64,000 nt of DNA, taken from NCBI GenBank assembly GCA_019635875.1, contig JAHBYP010000002.1, positions 310,001-374,000 on the forward strand, given 5' to 3'. Positions 50,893 to 59,781 of this stretch are shown in pieces. The notes under the pieces were generated by a model that did no database searches, was not told where the DNA came from, and was given only the letters and a program-made list of their open reading frames with translations. Source of the stretch: Alphaproteobacteria bacterium. Its GTDB lineage: Bacteria; Pseudomonadota; Alphaproteobacteria; Reyranellales; Reyranellaceae. The translations under genes and the position numbers were made by a program. Numbering within the stretch: position 1 is the stretch's first letter; every line of letters begins with the position of its first letter.

Positions 50893-51065
50893 CAATCAGG
50901 CCGAACGAAAGGCTCACGCTAGCAAAGTATGCCAGCACCCCGGGCCAATAAAGACTCCTTTTGCTTCAGCACGGCCCTCTCCCGGCACGCGAAACGTCAC
51001 GCACGACGGTGTTGCCTGTGTTGCACGAGCGCCCGACTCTCGCGCCAGCACCGAGGGAGGCGCGC

Positions 51066-52244
51066 ATGCAGGTCGGCGTGATGGTCACGAGCTACAATCA
51101 CCGTGACTGGGACCGCATGCTCGCCGGCGACTACCACAAGCCGCCCGCCACCAGCGACATCGAGATCCACGAGGAGACGATGAAGCTCGGCGCCATGGTC
51201 GAGCCCCTGGGCTTCGACGCGATCTGGTGCGCCGAGCATTACGGCTCGCCCTATTCGATGCAGGGCAATCCGCTGCAATGGCTGGCCTACTGGGCCGGCC
51301 GCACTGAGCGCGTCGACATGGGCACGGCGGTGATCGTCGCGCCGTGGTGGCAGCCGGTGAAGCTGGCGCACGAGATCGCCATGCTCGACCTGCTGCTCGA
51401 CGGCCGACGGCTGCATATCGGCATCGGCCGCGGCATCTCCAGCCACGAGTATGCCGGCTTCAACGTGGCGCGCGAGGAGTCGCGCGAGCGCTTCGCCGAG
51501 ATGATCCAGATCCTCAAGCGATCGGATTCGGATCGCTTCGAGTTCAAGGGCAAGCACTACACCGTGCCGCCGACCACGGTGCGGCCCGCGGCGCGCCATC
51601 GCGGCTCGCTGTTCGGCGACATCAGGGGCGCCTTCAACACGCCGTCCTCGATGCAGGTCGCGGCCGAACTCGGGCTGGGCCAGATGTTCGTCACCGCGAC
51701 GTCGCTCGACGTGATGGCCAAGGGCGTGGGCCGCTTCAACGCGATCAGGCGCAAGAACGGCCTGCCGCCCAACCAGCCCACCGTGATGATGTACCTGCAC
51801 TGCTCGACCGACAAAGCCGAGATCGCCCGCGCCCGCACCTACGCCGCCGAGCAGGGCTGGGCGGCGCGCAATCACTACGCGGTGTGGAATGCCGAGGCGT
51901 TCGAGAACGTGCCGGGCTACGAGGACTACGCCAAGGCCTTCCGGCAGGGCCGCGAGCTGCAGGAGAACGAGAGCATCCTCAGCGAGGATTCACATCTCAT
52001 CGGCACGCCCGAGGAGATCCTCGAGAAGATCGCGCGCGTGCAGGAGCGCATCAGCCTGGAGTACCTGATCCTGCATCCCCAGCACGGCTCGAAGCCGGCC
52101 TCCGAGGCGCGCGCCAGCCTCGAGTTGTTCGCGAAGACGGTGCTGCCCGAGGTTCAGGCGATGGCGACGCCGCTGCATGCGCACTCGCTGGGCACCGCCG
52201 AGACGGTGCCGGGCGAAGGCGCGATGGGCGGCGCCGTCGGTTAG
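51066..52244 (+). CDS. LLM-class (luciferase-like) flavin-dependent oxidoreductase
   Basis: A 392-residue TIM-barrel F420- or FMN-dependent monooxygenase of the bacterial luciferase type. GFDAIWCAEHYGSPYSMQGNPLQ, TAVIVAPWWQPVKLAHEIAMLD, DGRRLHIGIGRGISSHEYAGF and LIGTPEEILEKIARVQE are the family blocks. ATG 51066 follows GGGAGGCGCGC; the upstream in-frame start at 50961 is rejected. The substrate is unknown, and a reductase partner is not adjacent. Confidence 0.92.
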   Translation: MQVGVMVTSYNHRDWDRMLAGDYHKPPATSDIEIHEETMKLGAMVEPLGFDAIWCAEHYGSPYSMQGNPLQWLAYWAGRTERVDMGTAVIVAPWWQPVKLAHEIAMLDLLLDGRRLHIGIGRGISSHEYAGFNVAREESRERFAEMIQILKRSDSDRFEFKGKHYTVPPTTVRPAARHRGSLFGDIRGAFNTPSSMQVAAELGLGQMFVTATSLDVMAKGVGRFNAIRRKNGLPPNQPTVMMYLHCSTDKAEIARARTYAAEQGWAARNHYAVWNAEAFENVPGYEDYAKAFRQGRELQENESILSEDSHLIGTPEEILEKIARVQERISLEYLILHPQHGSKPASEARASLELFAKTVLPEVQAMATPLHAHSLGTAETVPGEGAMGGAVG

Positions 52245-52271
52245 AGGAGGCGCGTGTGGTCAGATTCGCTC

Positions 52272-52337
52272 TGTCATCCCGAGCGAAGCGAGGGATCTAC
52301 GGCGGACCTGGATCCCTCGCTGTGCTCGGGATGACAG
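52272..52337. repeat. Intergenic inverted repeat, family B copy 3
   Basis: TGTCATCCCGAGCGAAGCGAGGGATC and GGATCCCTCGCTGTGCTCGGGATGACAG are inverted arms with two mismatches around ACGGCGGACCT-like centre bases. It separates the LLM gene from the convergent small secreted protein gene. Confidence 0.9.
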
Positions 52338-52368
52338 CTGCCTCCGGGCTTGCGCTCGGTGCCCTGAA

Positions 52369-52617
52369 TCAGAACGGCGAGCCGAAGCCGCGCGAGCGGC
52401 GCGGACGCCGGGTCTCGCGCACGGGCGCCGAATAGGCGGCCTCGTAGGCGGTCTGATGCTGGACGTGCACCTTCGGCACATAGGACGCGGATGCCGATTT
52501 GGGACAGGCGCCACGGGGCATGGCGCCGTAGCTCTGCGCGAAAGCGGGTGCTGCCAAAACGCCGGAAAGAACAATGCCAGAAGCCAAAATAATCGAAGTA
52601 AATGAGCGCTTAATCAT
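52369..52617 (-). CDS. Small secreted protein, unknown function
   Basis: An 82-residue protein with a clear signal peptide (KRSFTSIILASGIVLSGVLAAPAFAQ, cited by ends; cleavage AFA-QSYGA). The short mature part has one cysteine (RGACPKS) and ends in an arginine-rich tail (VRETRRPRRSRGFGSPF). It shares with the next gene a mature GxxxxxxCPK start (GAMPRGACPK here, GAIATWNCPK there), so the two may be related. ATG 52617 follows AGGAGAGACTT. Confidence 0.75.
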   Translation of the reverse strand: MIKRSFTSIILASGIVLSGVLAAPAFAQSYGAMPRGACPKSASASYVPKVHVQHQTAYEAAYSAPVRETRRPRRSRGFGSPF

Positions 52618-52711
52618 TAAGTCTCTCCTTCCGACGTTATCTCGCCGGAAGTTGGTGAGGGCCTATGTCGACAGTTTGACAGCATAGAGGATTCAGTAAG
52701 GCTGTTAAAGC

Positions 52712-52978
52712 TTAGCGTGAAGACCGTGCCCGCTTTGATCGTAAACGCTCACTTTTAGCCAGTTCGGCCTGGAGCTGGGCGACGTAGCGCTCCAGTTCCT
52801 GCACGGCCTGGTACTGGGCCGGCGCCGGCGACGGCGTGGTCGCGCGCGCATGGGCCAGGCGCTTGGGACAGTTCCAGGTCGCGATCGCGCCTTGGGCGTA
52901 GGCTGATGCGGGGATTGAGAAAATACCTGCAAATAACAGCGCGCAGGCGATAATTGCCTGCATCCGGGGAAAATTCAT
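52712..52978 (-). CDS. Small secreted protein with C-terminal coiled coil
   Basis: An 88-residue protein with a signal peptide (MQAIIACALLFAGIFSIPAS, cleavage near AYA-QGAIA). The mature part begins GAIATWNCPKRLAHARATT, similar to the neighbouring secreted protein, then a helical coiled coil AVQELERYVAQLQAELAKSE and a basic end. ATG 52978 has GGAG 5 bases upstream; ATG 52963 is the alternative. Function unknown. Confidence 0.72.
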   Translation of the reverse strand: MNFPRMQAIIACALLFAGIFSIPASAYAQGAIATWNCPKRLAHARATTPSPAPAQYQAVQELERYVAQLQAELAKSERLRSKRARSSR

Positions 52979-53154
52979 GTAGACTCCATAAACGGCCGAT
53001 CGGCCCAACAAGACAATCGCCGACAACCCCCTCCCTGCGCGAGCCATGAACGATCCGCTCCGGACCCGACCCGGATTCCCGCCGGCTCCTGCGTCCTGCA
53101 TCTTGCGCTCGCCGCCGCCCTCCATCCCGGCGGCGCGAATTCGAGGCCTCGGAC

Positions 53155-53619
53155 ATGCCTAGACCCTGGCGATTTGCCCTGCTTGCTTCAGCCTTCATCG
53201 CCTTGGGCGCGCTGGAAGCCGCGGCCCAGGCCAACCGGTCGGGCTCGGTGCCGCTGAGCGTGCTCACGCCCTCGGGCCGGGTCCACAACACGACCGTGAT
53301 GTGGCGCGCCAACGAGCGCGAGCTGGTGGTCACCAACGTCACCAGCCATGTCGATGCCAGCGACGTGCCGGACCTGTTCGACACGCTGCGCATGCAGCTG
53401 GCGCGCGCCACGGCGATCAGCCTGCGTCCGGCCACTGCCAAGCGCCAATGCTGCGCCACGATGAGCGGCAGCGGCGTCGGCTTCGCCGGCAACGTCCGCG
53501 CCAATCTGCACATCGAGCAGCGTCTCGAAGGGCCGGATCGCGTCGTGCAGACGGTGGTGATCCGCGGCTACAACGGCCCGCCGCTGGACGGCTACACCGC
53601 CCGCTTGCTGTTCCAGTAG
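53155..53619 (+). CDS. Secreted protein of unknown function
   Basis: A 154-residue protein with a signal peptide (FALLASAFIALGALEAAAQA) and a beta-rich mature part. It contains a Cys-Cys pair (KRQCCATMSGSGVGF) and ends QTVVIRGYNGPPLDGYTARL then LFQ. No family is recognised. The start lies about 12 bases after a GAGGCCTCGG stretch. It precedes tRNA-Ser by 71 bases. Confidence 0.75.
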   Translation: MPRPWRFALLASAFIALGALEAAAQANRSGSVPLSVLTPSGRVHNTTVMWRANERELVVTNVTSHVDASDVPDLFDTLRMQLARATAISLRPATAKRQCCATMSGSGVGFAGNVRANLHIEQRLEGPDRVVQTVVIRGYNGPPLDGYTARLLFQ

Positions 53620-53690
53620 GGCGCCCCTCGGACCGCATCCTCGGCCGCTTGGCAGGCCGGCGCGCGATGTGTAGGTTGCGCCCGCCTGCG

Positions 53691-53780
53691 GGACAGGTGG
53701 CCGAGTGGTTTAAGGCACACGCTTGGAAAGCGTGCGTGGTGTAACAGCCACCGCGGGTTCGAATCCCGCCCTGTCCGCCA
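53691..53780 (+). tRNA. tRNA-Ser (GGA)
   Basis: A 90-nt class II tRNA. Acceptor GGACAGG pairs with CCTGTCC, D arm GGCCGAGTGGTTTAAGGC, anticodon stem ACGCTT...AAGCGT with anticodon GGA, long variable arm (GCGTGGTGTAACAGCCACC), T arm CGGGTTCGAATCCCG, discriminator G and encoded CCA. Confidence 0.97.
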
Positions 53781-53890
53781 TCCTGCTTCGCGCTCTCGCG
53801 CTTCGCAGCACAGGTCCCGCGCTCCGTCGCAAATCGGCGCCTCGCGACCTACATCCACTCTTGTCGCCCTCACGTGACAGGAGAATCCGC

Positions 53891-55174
53891 ATGGTCGCGC
53901 CCCGTCCGTCGAAGACACGCATCGGCAACCACGTCCTGAAGCCCGAGACGCTGATGCTGAGCTACGGCTACGATCCGGCCCTGTCGGAAGGCGCGGTCAA
54001 GCCGCCGGTGTTCCTCACCTCGACCTTCGTGTTCCGCTCGGCCGAGGAGGGCCGCGACTTCTTCGACTATGTCGCGGGGCGCCGGCGGCCGCCCGAGGGC
54101 ACGGCGCCCGGCCTGGTCTATTCGCGCTTCAACCATCCCAACAGCGAGATCGTCGAGGACCGGCTGGCGGTCTACGAAGGCGCGCAGTCCTGCGTGCTGT
54201 TCTCCTCGGGCATGTCGGCGATCTCCACTACCATCCTCGCTTTCGCGCGGCCCGGCGACGTCATCCTGCATTCCCAGCCGCTCTATGGCGGCACCGAGAC
54301 CTTGCTGGCCAACACCATGGCCGGCTTCGGCATCGCCGCCGTCGGCTTCGTCGACGGCGTCGACGAGACGGTGATCCGCGCCGCCGTGGACGAAGCGCGC
54401 GGCAAGGGCCGCATCTCGGTGATCATGACCGAGACGCCGGCCAACCCGACCAACACGCTGGTCGACATCCAGCTGCTGCGCCGGATCGCCGACGAGATCG
54501 GCGCCGCCCAGGGCTTCCGCCCCGTGCTGGTGTGCGACAACACCCTGCTCGGACCGGTGTTCCAGCGTCCGCTCGACCACGGCGCCGACGTCTCGGTCTA
54601 CTCGCTGACCAAGTATGTCGGCGGCCATTCCGATCTGATCGCCGGCGCCGCGCTCGGCAGCCAGGCGACCATCGCGCCGATCAAGGCGCTGCGCGGCAGC
54701 CTCGGCACGCAGCTCGATCCGCATTCCTGCTGGATGCTGGGCCGCTCGCTGGAGACCCTGGGGCTGCGCATGGAGCGCGCCGACTCCAATGCGAGGCTGG
54801 TCGCCGAGTATCTGCGCGACCACCCCAAGGTCGAGAAGGTGCACTACCTGGCGTTCCTCGAGCAGGCTTCGCCGGCGCAGGCGGTCTTCGCCCGGCAATG
54901 CACCGGCGCCGGCTCGACCTTCTCCTTCGACATCAAGGGCGGCCAGAAGGAGGCCTTCGCCTTCCTCAACGCGCTGCAGATCTTCAAGCTGGCGGTCAGC
55001 CTGGGCGGCACCGAGTCGCTGGCCAGTCACCCCGCCGCCATGACGCATTCCGGCGTGCCGGCCGCCGTGCGCGATCGCATCGGCGTGCTCGACACGACGA
55101 TCCGCCTGTCGGTCGGCATCGAGCATCCCGACGATCTGATCGCCGACCTGACGCAGGCGCTGGCGGCGAGCTGA
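53891..55174 (+). CDS. Cystathionine gamma-synthase/lyase family PLP enzyme
   Basis: A 427-residue fold-type I PLP enzyme of sulfur amino acid metabolism. [65 protein letters not shown] and the Schiff-base lysine in [16 protein letters not shown] are present. The lyase-type ending [20 protein letters not shown] matches the Cys/Met metabolism family. It could be a methionine gamma-lyase, cystathionine lyase or homocysteine-forming synthase; the sequence does not decide. ATG 53891 follows AGGAGAATCCGC. It converges with the IclR gene, 1 base apart. Confidence 0.9.
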   Translation: MVAPRPSKTRIGNHVLKPETLMLSYGYDPALSEGAVKPPVFLTSTFVFRSAEEGRDFFDYVAGRRRPPEGTAPGLVYSRFNHPNSEIVEDRLAVYEGAQSCVLFSSGMSAISTTILAFARPGDVILHSQPLYGGTETLLANTMAGFGIAAVGFVDGVDETVIRAAVDEARGKGRISVIMTETPANPTNTLVDIQLLRRIADEIGAAQGFRPVLVCDNTLLGPVFQRPLDHGADVSVYSLTKYVGGHSDLIAGAALGSQATIAPIKALRGSLGTQLDPHSCWMLGRSLETLGLRMERADSNARLVAEYLRDHPKVEKVHYLAFLEQASPAQAVFARQCTGAGSTFSFDIKGGQKEAFAFLNALQIFKLAVSLGGTESLASHPAAMTHSGVPAAVRDRIGVLDTTIRLSVGIEHPDDLIADLTQALAAS

Positions 55175-55175
55175 G

Positions 55176-55943
55176 TCAGGCGCCGCCGAGGCTTCTGGAC
55201 AGCGCCTTCGCCTCGCGCCTGAGCAGCCTAGCGCTCTCCTGCTGCGTCGCCGCGTTCAGGCGCACCGCCGGCCCGAAGATGCCGAGCGAGCCGGCGACCG
55301 CACCGTGCCGGTCGAAGAACGGCACGCCGATCGCCACGGCGCCGTCGATCAGCTCGCCGGCGCTGGTGGCGTAGCCGCGCTGGCGGGTGCGCGCCAGCTC
55401 CGCCTCCAGCCGGGCGGGCTCGATGCCGGCCTGCTCGGCCCAGCGGCGGCGCTCCGGCGCGCCGACCTCCATGAAGGCGAGGATGGCGCGACCGGTCGCG
55501 CCGCGCACGATGCGCTCGGTGTAGCCCACGCCGCGCTTGTAGTTCAGCGGCTGCGGGCTGGGCAGCTCGGCGAGGCACAGGCGCAGCGAGCCCTGCGGCA
55601 CGAACAGCGCCACGGTCTCCTGCGTGCGGCTCCACAGGCGGCGCAGGACGGGCTGGGCGATCGCCGGGAGATCGGCGCCGGACGACCAGGCCTGGGCCAG
55701 CTGGCCGACCTTGGGTCCGAGCCGGAAGCGCTGCGGCTCGCCTCTGGAAGCCAGGAAGCCCTGCTGCTCGAGCGTGTAGAGCAGCCGGTACAGCGTCGGC
55801 CGCGAGAGATCGACGCGCTTGAGCAGGTCGGCCGGCGACAGCTCGAAATCCTGCGGCGTGAAGGCGAGCAGGATCTCCAGCGCGCGCCCGACCGCCCGTA
55901 CGTTGTCGGCCTTCTCCGCCGTCTGGCCCATCGGTTGACTCAC
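55176..55943 (-). CDS. IclR-family transcriptional regulator
   Basis: A 255-residue regulator. The winged helix (about 15-80) includes RALEILLAFTPQDFELSPADLL and LSRPTLYRLLYTLEQQGFL, and the GAF-like effector domain starts near 85 with VLRRLWSRTQETVALFV and includes AAGSLGIFGPAVRLN-type residues (VAGSLGIFGPAVRL). GTG 55943 or ATG 55931 is the start. It is divergent from the Rieske dioxygenase genes, and two inverted repeats lie between them, so it is probably their local regulator responding to the aromatic substrate or a product. Confidence 0.92.
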   Translation of the reverse strand: MSQPMGQTAEKADNVRAVGRALEILLAFTPQDFELSPADLLKRVDLSRPTLYRLLYTLEQQGFLASRGEPQRFRLGPKVGQLAQAWSSGADLPAIAQPVLRRLWSRTQETVALFVPQGSLRLCLAELPSPQPLNYKRGVGYTERIVRGATGRAILAFMEVGAPERRRWAEQAGIEPARLEAELARTRQRGYATSAGELIDGAVAIGVPFFDRHGAVAGSLGIFGPAVRLNAATQQESARLLRREAKALSRSLGGA

Positions 55944-55954
55944 GCCGCCCTTAG

Positions 55955-55989
55955 TCCATACAATGGATCACATGTCCATCTGACGGACA
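55955..55989. promoter_or_regulatory. Tandem inverted repeats between iclR-type gene and Rieske operon
   Basis: TCCAT-ACA-ATGGA (55955-55967) and TGTCC-ATCTGAC-GGACA (55973-55989) lie side by side in the 71-base divergent intergenic region. IclR regulators bind such short palindromes near their promoters, so these are likely operator sites for the catabolic operon and the regulator. Confidence 0.6.
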
Positions 55990-56014
55990 AGAGAATTCGA
56001 ACGGCAGGTGCCCG

Positions 56015-57382
56015 ATGATCGCCAACGAGCCCGGCTCGCGTTACGACGCGATGATCGATCTGCGTCGCGGCATGATCGCCCGCGAGATCTTCTCGGCGCG
56101 CGACGTCTTCGAGGACGAGCTCGAGAAGCTGTTCACCCGCGCCTGGCTGTTCGTCGGCCACGAGAGCCAGGTGCCCGAGCCCGGCGACTTCTTCACCTCG
56201 CGCATGGGCGCGGAGTCGGTGATCCTGACCCGCGACCGCGAGCGCAGGCTGCACGTGTTCCTCAATTCGTGCCGGCATCGCGGCATGAAGGTCTGCCTCT
56301 ACGACCACGGCAACACGCTGTCCTTCACCTGCCCCTATCACGCCTGGTCGTACTCGACCGACGGCACGCTGTTCGGCGTGCCGCAGTACCAGCAACTCTA
56401 CGAGGGCCATCTCGACAAGGCGCAATGGTCGCTGATCGAGGTGGCGAAGATGGCCGTCTACAAGGGCACGGTGTGGGCGACCTGGGACAAGGACGCGCCC
56501 GACTTCCTCACCTACCTGGGCGACGCCAGGGCGCATCTCGACCTCGCGCTGGATTGCCGCGACGGCCGCGAGGGCGGCTCGGAGGTGCTGTTCGGGGTGC
56601 ACAAATGGGTGATCCCCTGCAACTGGAAGTTCGCCGCCGAGAATTTCCTCGGCGACACCTATCACAACGTCAGCCACCGCTCGGTCGACATGGTCGGCAT
56701 CGGCCCCAGCGCCGAGGCCGGCGTGAAGGGCCGCCGCGACAACGAGCTCGACAGGGCGCAGCACGTCTGGGTGAACTTCCCGGCCGGCCACGGCGTGCAC
56801 AGCGCGCTGATGCCGGAGCGCACCGAGTTCATCGACACCTACCAGAACAATCCGGTGGTCGCGGCCTACTTCCGGCACTGCCACGAGGAGCGCAAGCGCC
56901 GCCTGGGCGCCGAGCGCAACCGGCTGGTGCCCTTCGTCGGCACGATCTATCCCAACGTCTCCTTCCACGGCAACCAGCCGCGCAATCTCTGCCTGTGGCA
57001 TCCGCACGGGCCGGAATCGACCGAGGCCTGGCGCTTCTTCCTGGTCGACGCCGACGCGCCGCAGGAGGTCAAGGATTTCCTGCGCCGCTACTACATGCGC
57101 TACTCCGGTCCCGCCGGCATGACCGAGCAGGACGACATGGAGAACTGGAACTACGCCACCGCGGGCAGCCGCGGCGTGATCGCCCGGCGCTATCCGTTCA
57201 ACTACCAGCAATCGCTGGGCAAGGTGCGCACCGGCGGCCCGGTGCCGGGCAATGTCAGCCTGCAGGTCAGCGAGGAGAATCCCCGGCAGTTCTATCGCCG
57301 CTGGCGCGACTACATGAACGGCGCCGGCTGGGACGCCCTGCTCGGCCGCGACGATCAGGCGCCGGCGAGCGTCGCGGACTGA
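56015..57382 (+). CDS. Rieske aromatic-ring-hydroxylating dioxygenase, alpha subunit
   Basis: A 455-residue oxygenase subunit that cis-dihydroxylates an aromatic ring. Rieske [2Fe-2S] ligands are C86 and H88 (NSCRHRG) and C106 and H109 (FTCPYHAWSY). The catalytic iron site appears in NWKFAAENFLGDTYHNVSHRS, with the bridging Asp and two His. Full length for the large-subunit family. ATG 56015 follows a CGAACGGCAGG stretch. The operon continues with an SDR and the beta subunit; ferredoxin and reductase genes are not nearby and must be elsewhere. Substrate unknown. Confidence 0.94.
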   Translation: MIANEPGSRYDAMIDLRRGMIAREIFSARDVFEDELEKLFTRAWLFVGHESQVPEPGDFFTSRMGAESVILTRDRERRLHVFLNSCRHRGMKVCLYDHGNTLSFTCPYHAWSYSTDGTLFGVPQYQQLYEGHLDKAQWSLIEVAKMAVYKGTVWATWDKDAPDFLTYLGDARAHLDLALDCRDGREGGSEVLFGVHKWVIPCNWKFAAENFLGDTYHNVSHRSVDMVGIGPSAEAGVKGRRDNELDRAQHVWVNFPAGHGVHSALMPERTEFIDTYQNNPVVAAYFRHCHEERKRRLGAERNRLVPFVGTIYPNVSFHGNQPRNLCLWHPHGPESTEAWRFFLVDADAPQEVKDFLRRYYMRYSGPAGMTEQDDMENWNYATAGSRGVIARRYPFNYQQSLGKVRTGGPVPGNVSLQVSEENPRQFYRRWRDYMNGAGWDALLGRDDQAPASVAD

Positions 57383-57387
57383 TCGCC

Positions 57388-58200
57388 ATGGCCAGCGTCA
57401 TCGTCACCGGCGGCACCTTCGGGCTGGGCCAGTCGATCACCGTCGACCTGGCGCGCCGCGGCCACCAGGTGGTCGCGCTGGGGCTGAGGCAACGCCAGCC
57501 CTCGAGCATCGCCGAGGGCTTCGACTCCGTGCTGGCCGAGCTCGACCGCGCCGGGGTCGCGGCCGACGTGCTCGAAGCCGATGTCTCGCGGGCGGCCGAC
57601 GTGCAGCGCGTCGTCGATCACACCTTGCAGCGCTTCGGCGCCATCGACGGGCTGGTGAACAACGCCGCGATCGGCCCGCTGGGCACGGTGCTGGACACCG
57701 ACGAGGCGATGTTCGAGCGCATCGTCGCGGTGAACTTGAAAGGCACCTACCTGATGTGCCGCGCGGTGCTGCCGCACATGATCCGCCGGGGCGGCGGCTC
57801 GATCGTCAACATCGGCTCGGGCGCGGGCTGGGGCAAGCCGAACATGGCCGCCTATGCCGCGAGCAAGGGCGCCATCGCGTCGCTGAGCGCCGCCATGGCC
57901 TACGACCATTTCCATCAGGGCGTGCGGGTGAACGTCGCCATCCCGGGCGGCGGCGGCATCGTCTCGGGCATCGGCGTCGGCCGCTCGGGCGGCGATCTCG
58001 CCGCGTACCGGCGCCGGCCGGCCCCCGGCACCGTGGCCGGCCGGCCGATGGACGGCCAGGACCTCGCCAACGCCGTGGCCTTCCTGCTGTCGGACGAGGC
58101 CGCCACCATATCGGGCACGGTGATCGACGTCGGCTGCTTCGCGCAGCAGGGCGGCCCGATTCCGCCCAGACCTTCCAGCAACGCCGGAGGATCCTCATGA
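57388..58200 (+). CDS. SDR-family oxidoreductase, probable cis-dihydrodiol dehydrogenase
   Basis: A 270-residue classical short-chain dehydrogenase. The cofactor motif is TGGTFGLG (7-14), followed by NNAAIG (91-96), catalytic S144 in NIGSGAGWG, and Y156/K160 in AAYAASKGA. A Gly/Arg-rich insert (GGGGIVSGIGVGRSGG) replaces the usual substrate loop near residue 185. Situated between the dioxygenase subunit genes, it likely re-aromatises the dihydrodiol with NAD+. ATG 57388 lies 5 bases after the alpha-subunit stop, and its own stop overlaps the beta subunit start. Confidence 0.9.
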   Translation: MASVIVTGGTFGLGQSITVDLARRGHQVVALGLRQRQPSSIAEGFDSVLAELDRAGVAADVLEADVSRAADVQRVVDHTLQRFGAIDGLVNNAAIGPLGTVLDTDEAMFERIVAVNLKGTYLMCRAVLPHMIRRGGGSIVNIGSGAGWGKPNMAAYAASKGAIASLSAAMAYDHFHQGVRVNVAIPGGGGIVSGIGVGRSGGDLAAYRRRPAPGTVAGRPMDGQDLANAVAFLLSDEAATISGTVIDVGCFAQQGGPIPPRPSSNAGGSS

Positions 58201-58748
58201 CGAGGACGCTCGCCCGCGACGCGCGCTACTACGAGACCAAGCGCGAGATCGAGGAGTTCCTGTTCGACGAGGCCAACCTGCTCGACGAGCGCCGCTTCGA
58301 GGACTGGCTCGACCTCTTGGCCGAGGATCTCGAGTACTTCATGCCGATGAGCTTCAACGTGAAGGCCGGGCAGCACGCCTCGCGCGAGCACACCACGCGC
58401 GATCGGCACATGAGCTGGTTCCACGAAGGCAAGTGGACCCTGGGCAAGCGGGTGGCGCAGATCGCCACCGGCGTGCACTGGGCCGAGGAGCCGCTGTCGC
58501 GCGTCTGCCGCATGGTCAGCAACGTGCAGCTGAGCGCGATCGGGACCAATGCCGGCGGCGAGGTCGAGGTCGACGTCGTCAGCCGCTTCCTGATCTACCA
58601 GAACCGCTGCGAGCACGAAGAGTACATGTTCGTCGGCGACCGCCGCGACCGCATCCGCCGCACCCCGGCCGACTGGAAGCTCGCCCGGCGCGAGATCCAC
58701 ATCCACCAGAACGTGCTGCTGGCCAAGAACCTCACGGTGTTCTTTTAG
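58197..58748 (+). CDS. Aromatic-ring-hydroxylating dioxygenase, beta subunit
   Basis: A 183-residue small subunit with the SnoaL-like cone fold that stabilises the alpha3-beta3 hexamer. EIEEFLFDEANLLDERRFEDWLDLLAEDLEYFMP (cited by ends) is the family opening, and LIYQNRCEHEEYMFVGDRRDRI and WKLARREIHIHQNVLLAKNL close it. ATG 58197 overlaps the SDR stop (ATGA). Together with the gene at 56015 it forms the oxygenase. A family B repeat follows immediately. Confidence 0.93.
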   Translation: MTRTLARDARYYETKREIEEFLFDEANLLDERRFEDWLDLLAEDLEYFMPMSFNVKAGQHASREHTTRDRHMSWFHEGKWTLGKRVAQIATGVHWAEEPLSRVCRMVSNVQLSAIGTNAGGEVEVDVVSRFLIYQNRCEHEEYMFVGDRRDRIRRTPADWKLARREIHIHQNVLLAKNLTVFF

Positions 58749-58753
58749 GATCT

Positions 58754-58818
58754 GTCATCCCGAGCGCAGCGAGGGATCCAGGGCCAGCCTGGATCCCTCG
58801 CTGCGCTCGGGATGACAG
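58754..58818. repeat. Intergenic inverted repeat, family B copy 4
   Basis: TGTCATCCCGAGCGCAGCGAGGGATCCAGG and CCTGGATCCCTCGCTGCGCTCGGGATGACAG are nearly perfect inverted arms with a short GCCAG centre. It lies between the convergent beta-subunit and aminotransferase genes and could serve as a bidirectional terminator. Confidence 0.92.
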
Positions 58819-58819
58819 G

Positions 58820-59749
58820 TTACGCGTACGCCACCGGCGTGGTCTCGCCGGGATCCTGGTGCCAGGCCCAGTAGAGTTCGCGGATGCGCGAGGTGAGCGC
58901 GCCGGGGGCGCCGTTGCCCAGGATGCGGCCGTCGAGCTTGGTCACCGGCATCACGCCACCGGCGGTCGAGGCGGCGAAGATCTCGTCGGCGTCGCGGAAC
59001 TCGGCCACCGTCACCGGCCGCACCTCGATCGGAATGCGCCCGCGCCGGCACAGATCGATCACCGCGCCGCGGGTGATGCCCTCCAGGACCCCACTGTCCG
59101 GCGTCAGCACGGTGCCGTCGCGCACGGCGAAGACATTGAAGCCCGGCCCTTCGGTGACGGTGCCCTCGAGGCTGGGCAGGATCACCGTGTCGGCGCCGGC
59201 ATCGTAGGCCTCGAACAGGCTCATCTCCATGTCGAGCCAGTGATAGTTCTTCACCGTCGGATCGACCGAGACCGCCGGGATGCGCGGGCGCGAGGCGATC
59301 ACCGCCGACAGCCCGGTGCGCTGCTTCTCCTCGCTGGCGATCCAGACGAAGGGAATCGCGTAGGCCATGAAGCGGTTGCGGCATTGCCGGATGTCGCGCA
59401 CGCCGGGCGGCGGGCGGCCGCGCGTGCAGACCATCGCGACGTAAGCCTCGCGCAGCCCGGTGCGGCGCACGCATTCCATGAGGATCGCGCGCAGCGCCGC
59501 GCGGTCGTGGCCCGGATCGAGGCGCAGCCTGGCCATCGAGGCGGTGAAGCGATCGAGGTGATGCTCCAGCCGGAAGAAGCTTCCGTTCCAGACATGCACC
59601 ACGTCGTAGGTGACGTCGGAACGGGTGAAGCCGTAGTCGAGCGCCGAGACGCTGAGCTGCTCGACCGGCATGTAGGCACCGTCAGCGAAGGCGACGCCGG
59701 AGGGGATCAGGGCGTCCGACGCAGATGTGTTCGCCTCAACAATCGACAT
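58820..59749 (-). CDS. Class IV aminotransferase (BCAT/D-amino-acid transaminase family)
   Basis: A 309-residue fold-type IV PLP aminotransferase. The Schiff-base lysine is K167 in DPTVKNYHWLD, LDYGFTRSDVTYDVV is the N-terminal signature, and EGPGFNVFAVRDGTVLTPDSGVLEGITRGAVIDL (cited by ends) is the phosphate-cup region with the GITR motif. EIFAASTAGGVMPV completes the site. It could be a branched-chain, D-amino acid or (R)-amine transaminase. ATG 59749 has AAGGAGGG at good spacing. It stands alone between two family B repeats, perhaps moved as a unit. Confidence 0.92.
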   Translation of the reverse strand: MSIVEANTSASDALIPSGVAFADGAYMPVEQLSVSALDYGFTRSDVTYDVVHVWNGSFFRLEHHLDRFTASMARLRLDPGHDRAALRAILMECVRRTGLREAYVAMVCTRGRPPPGVRDIRQCRNRFMAYAIPFVWIASEEKQRTGLSAVIASRPRIPAVSVDPTVKNYHWLDMEMSLFEAYDAGADTVILPSLEGTVTEGPGFNVFAVRDGTVLTPDSGVLEGITRGAVIDLCRRGRIPIEVRPVTVAEFRDADEIFAASTAGGVMPVTKLDGRILGNGAPGALTSRIRELYWAWHQDPGETTPVAYA

Positions 59750-59781
59750 CGTCGACCCTCCTTGCGTGATCGAACGCGCTC

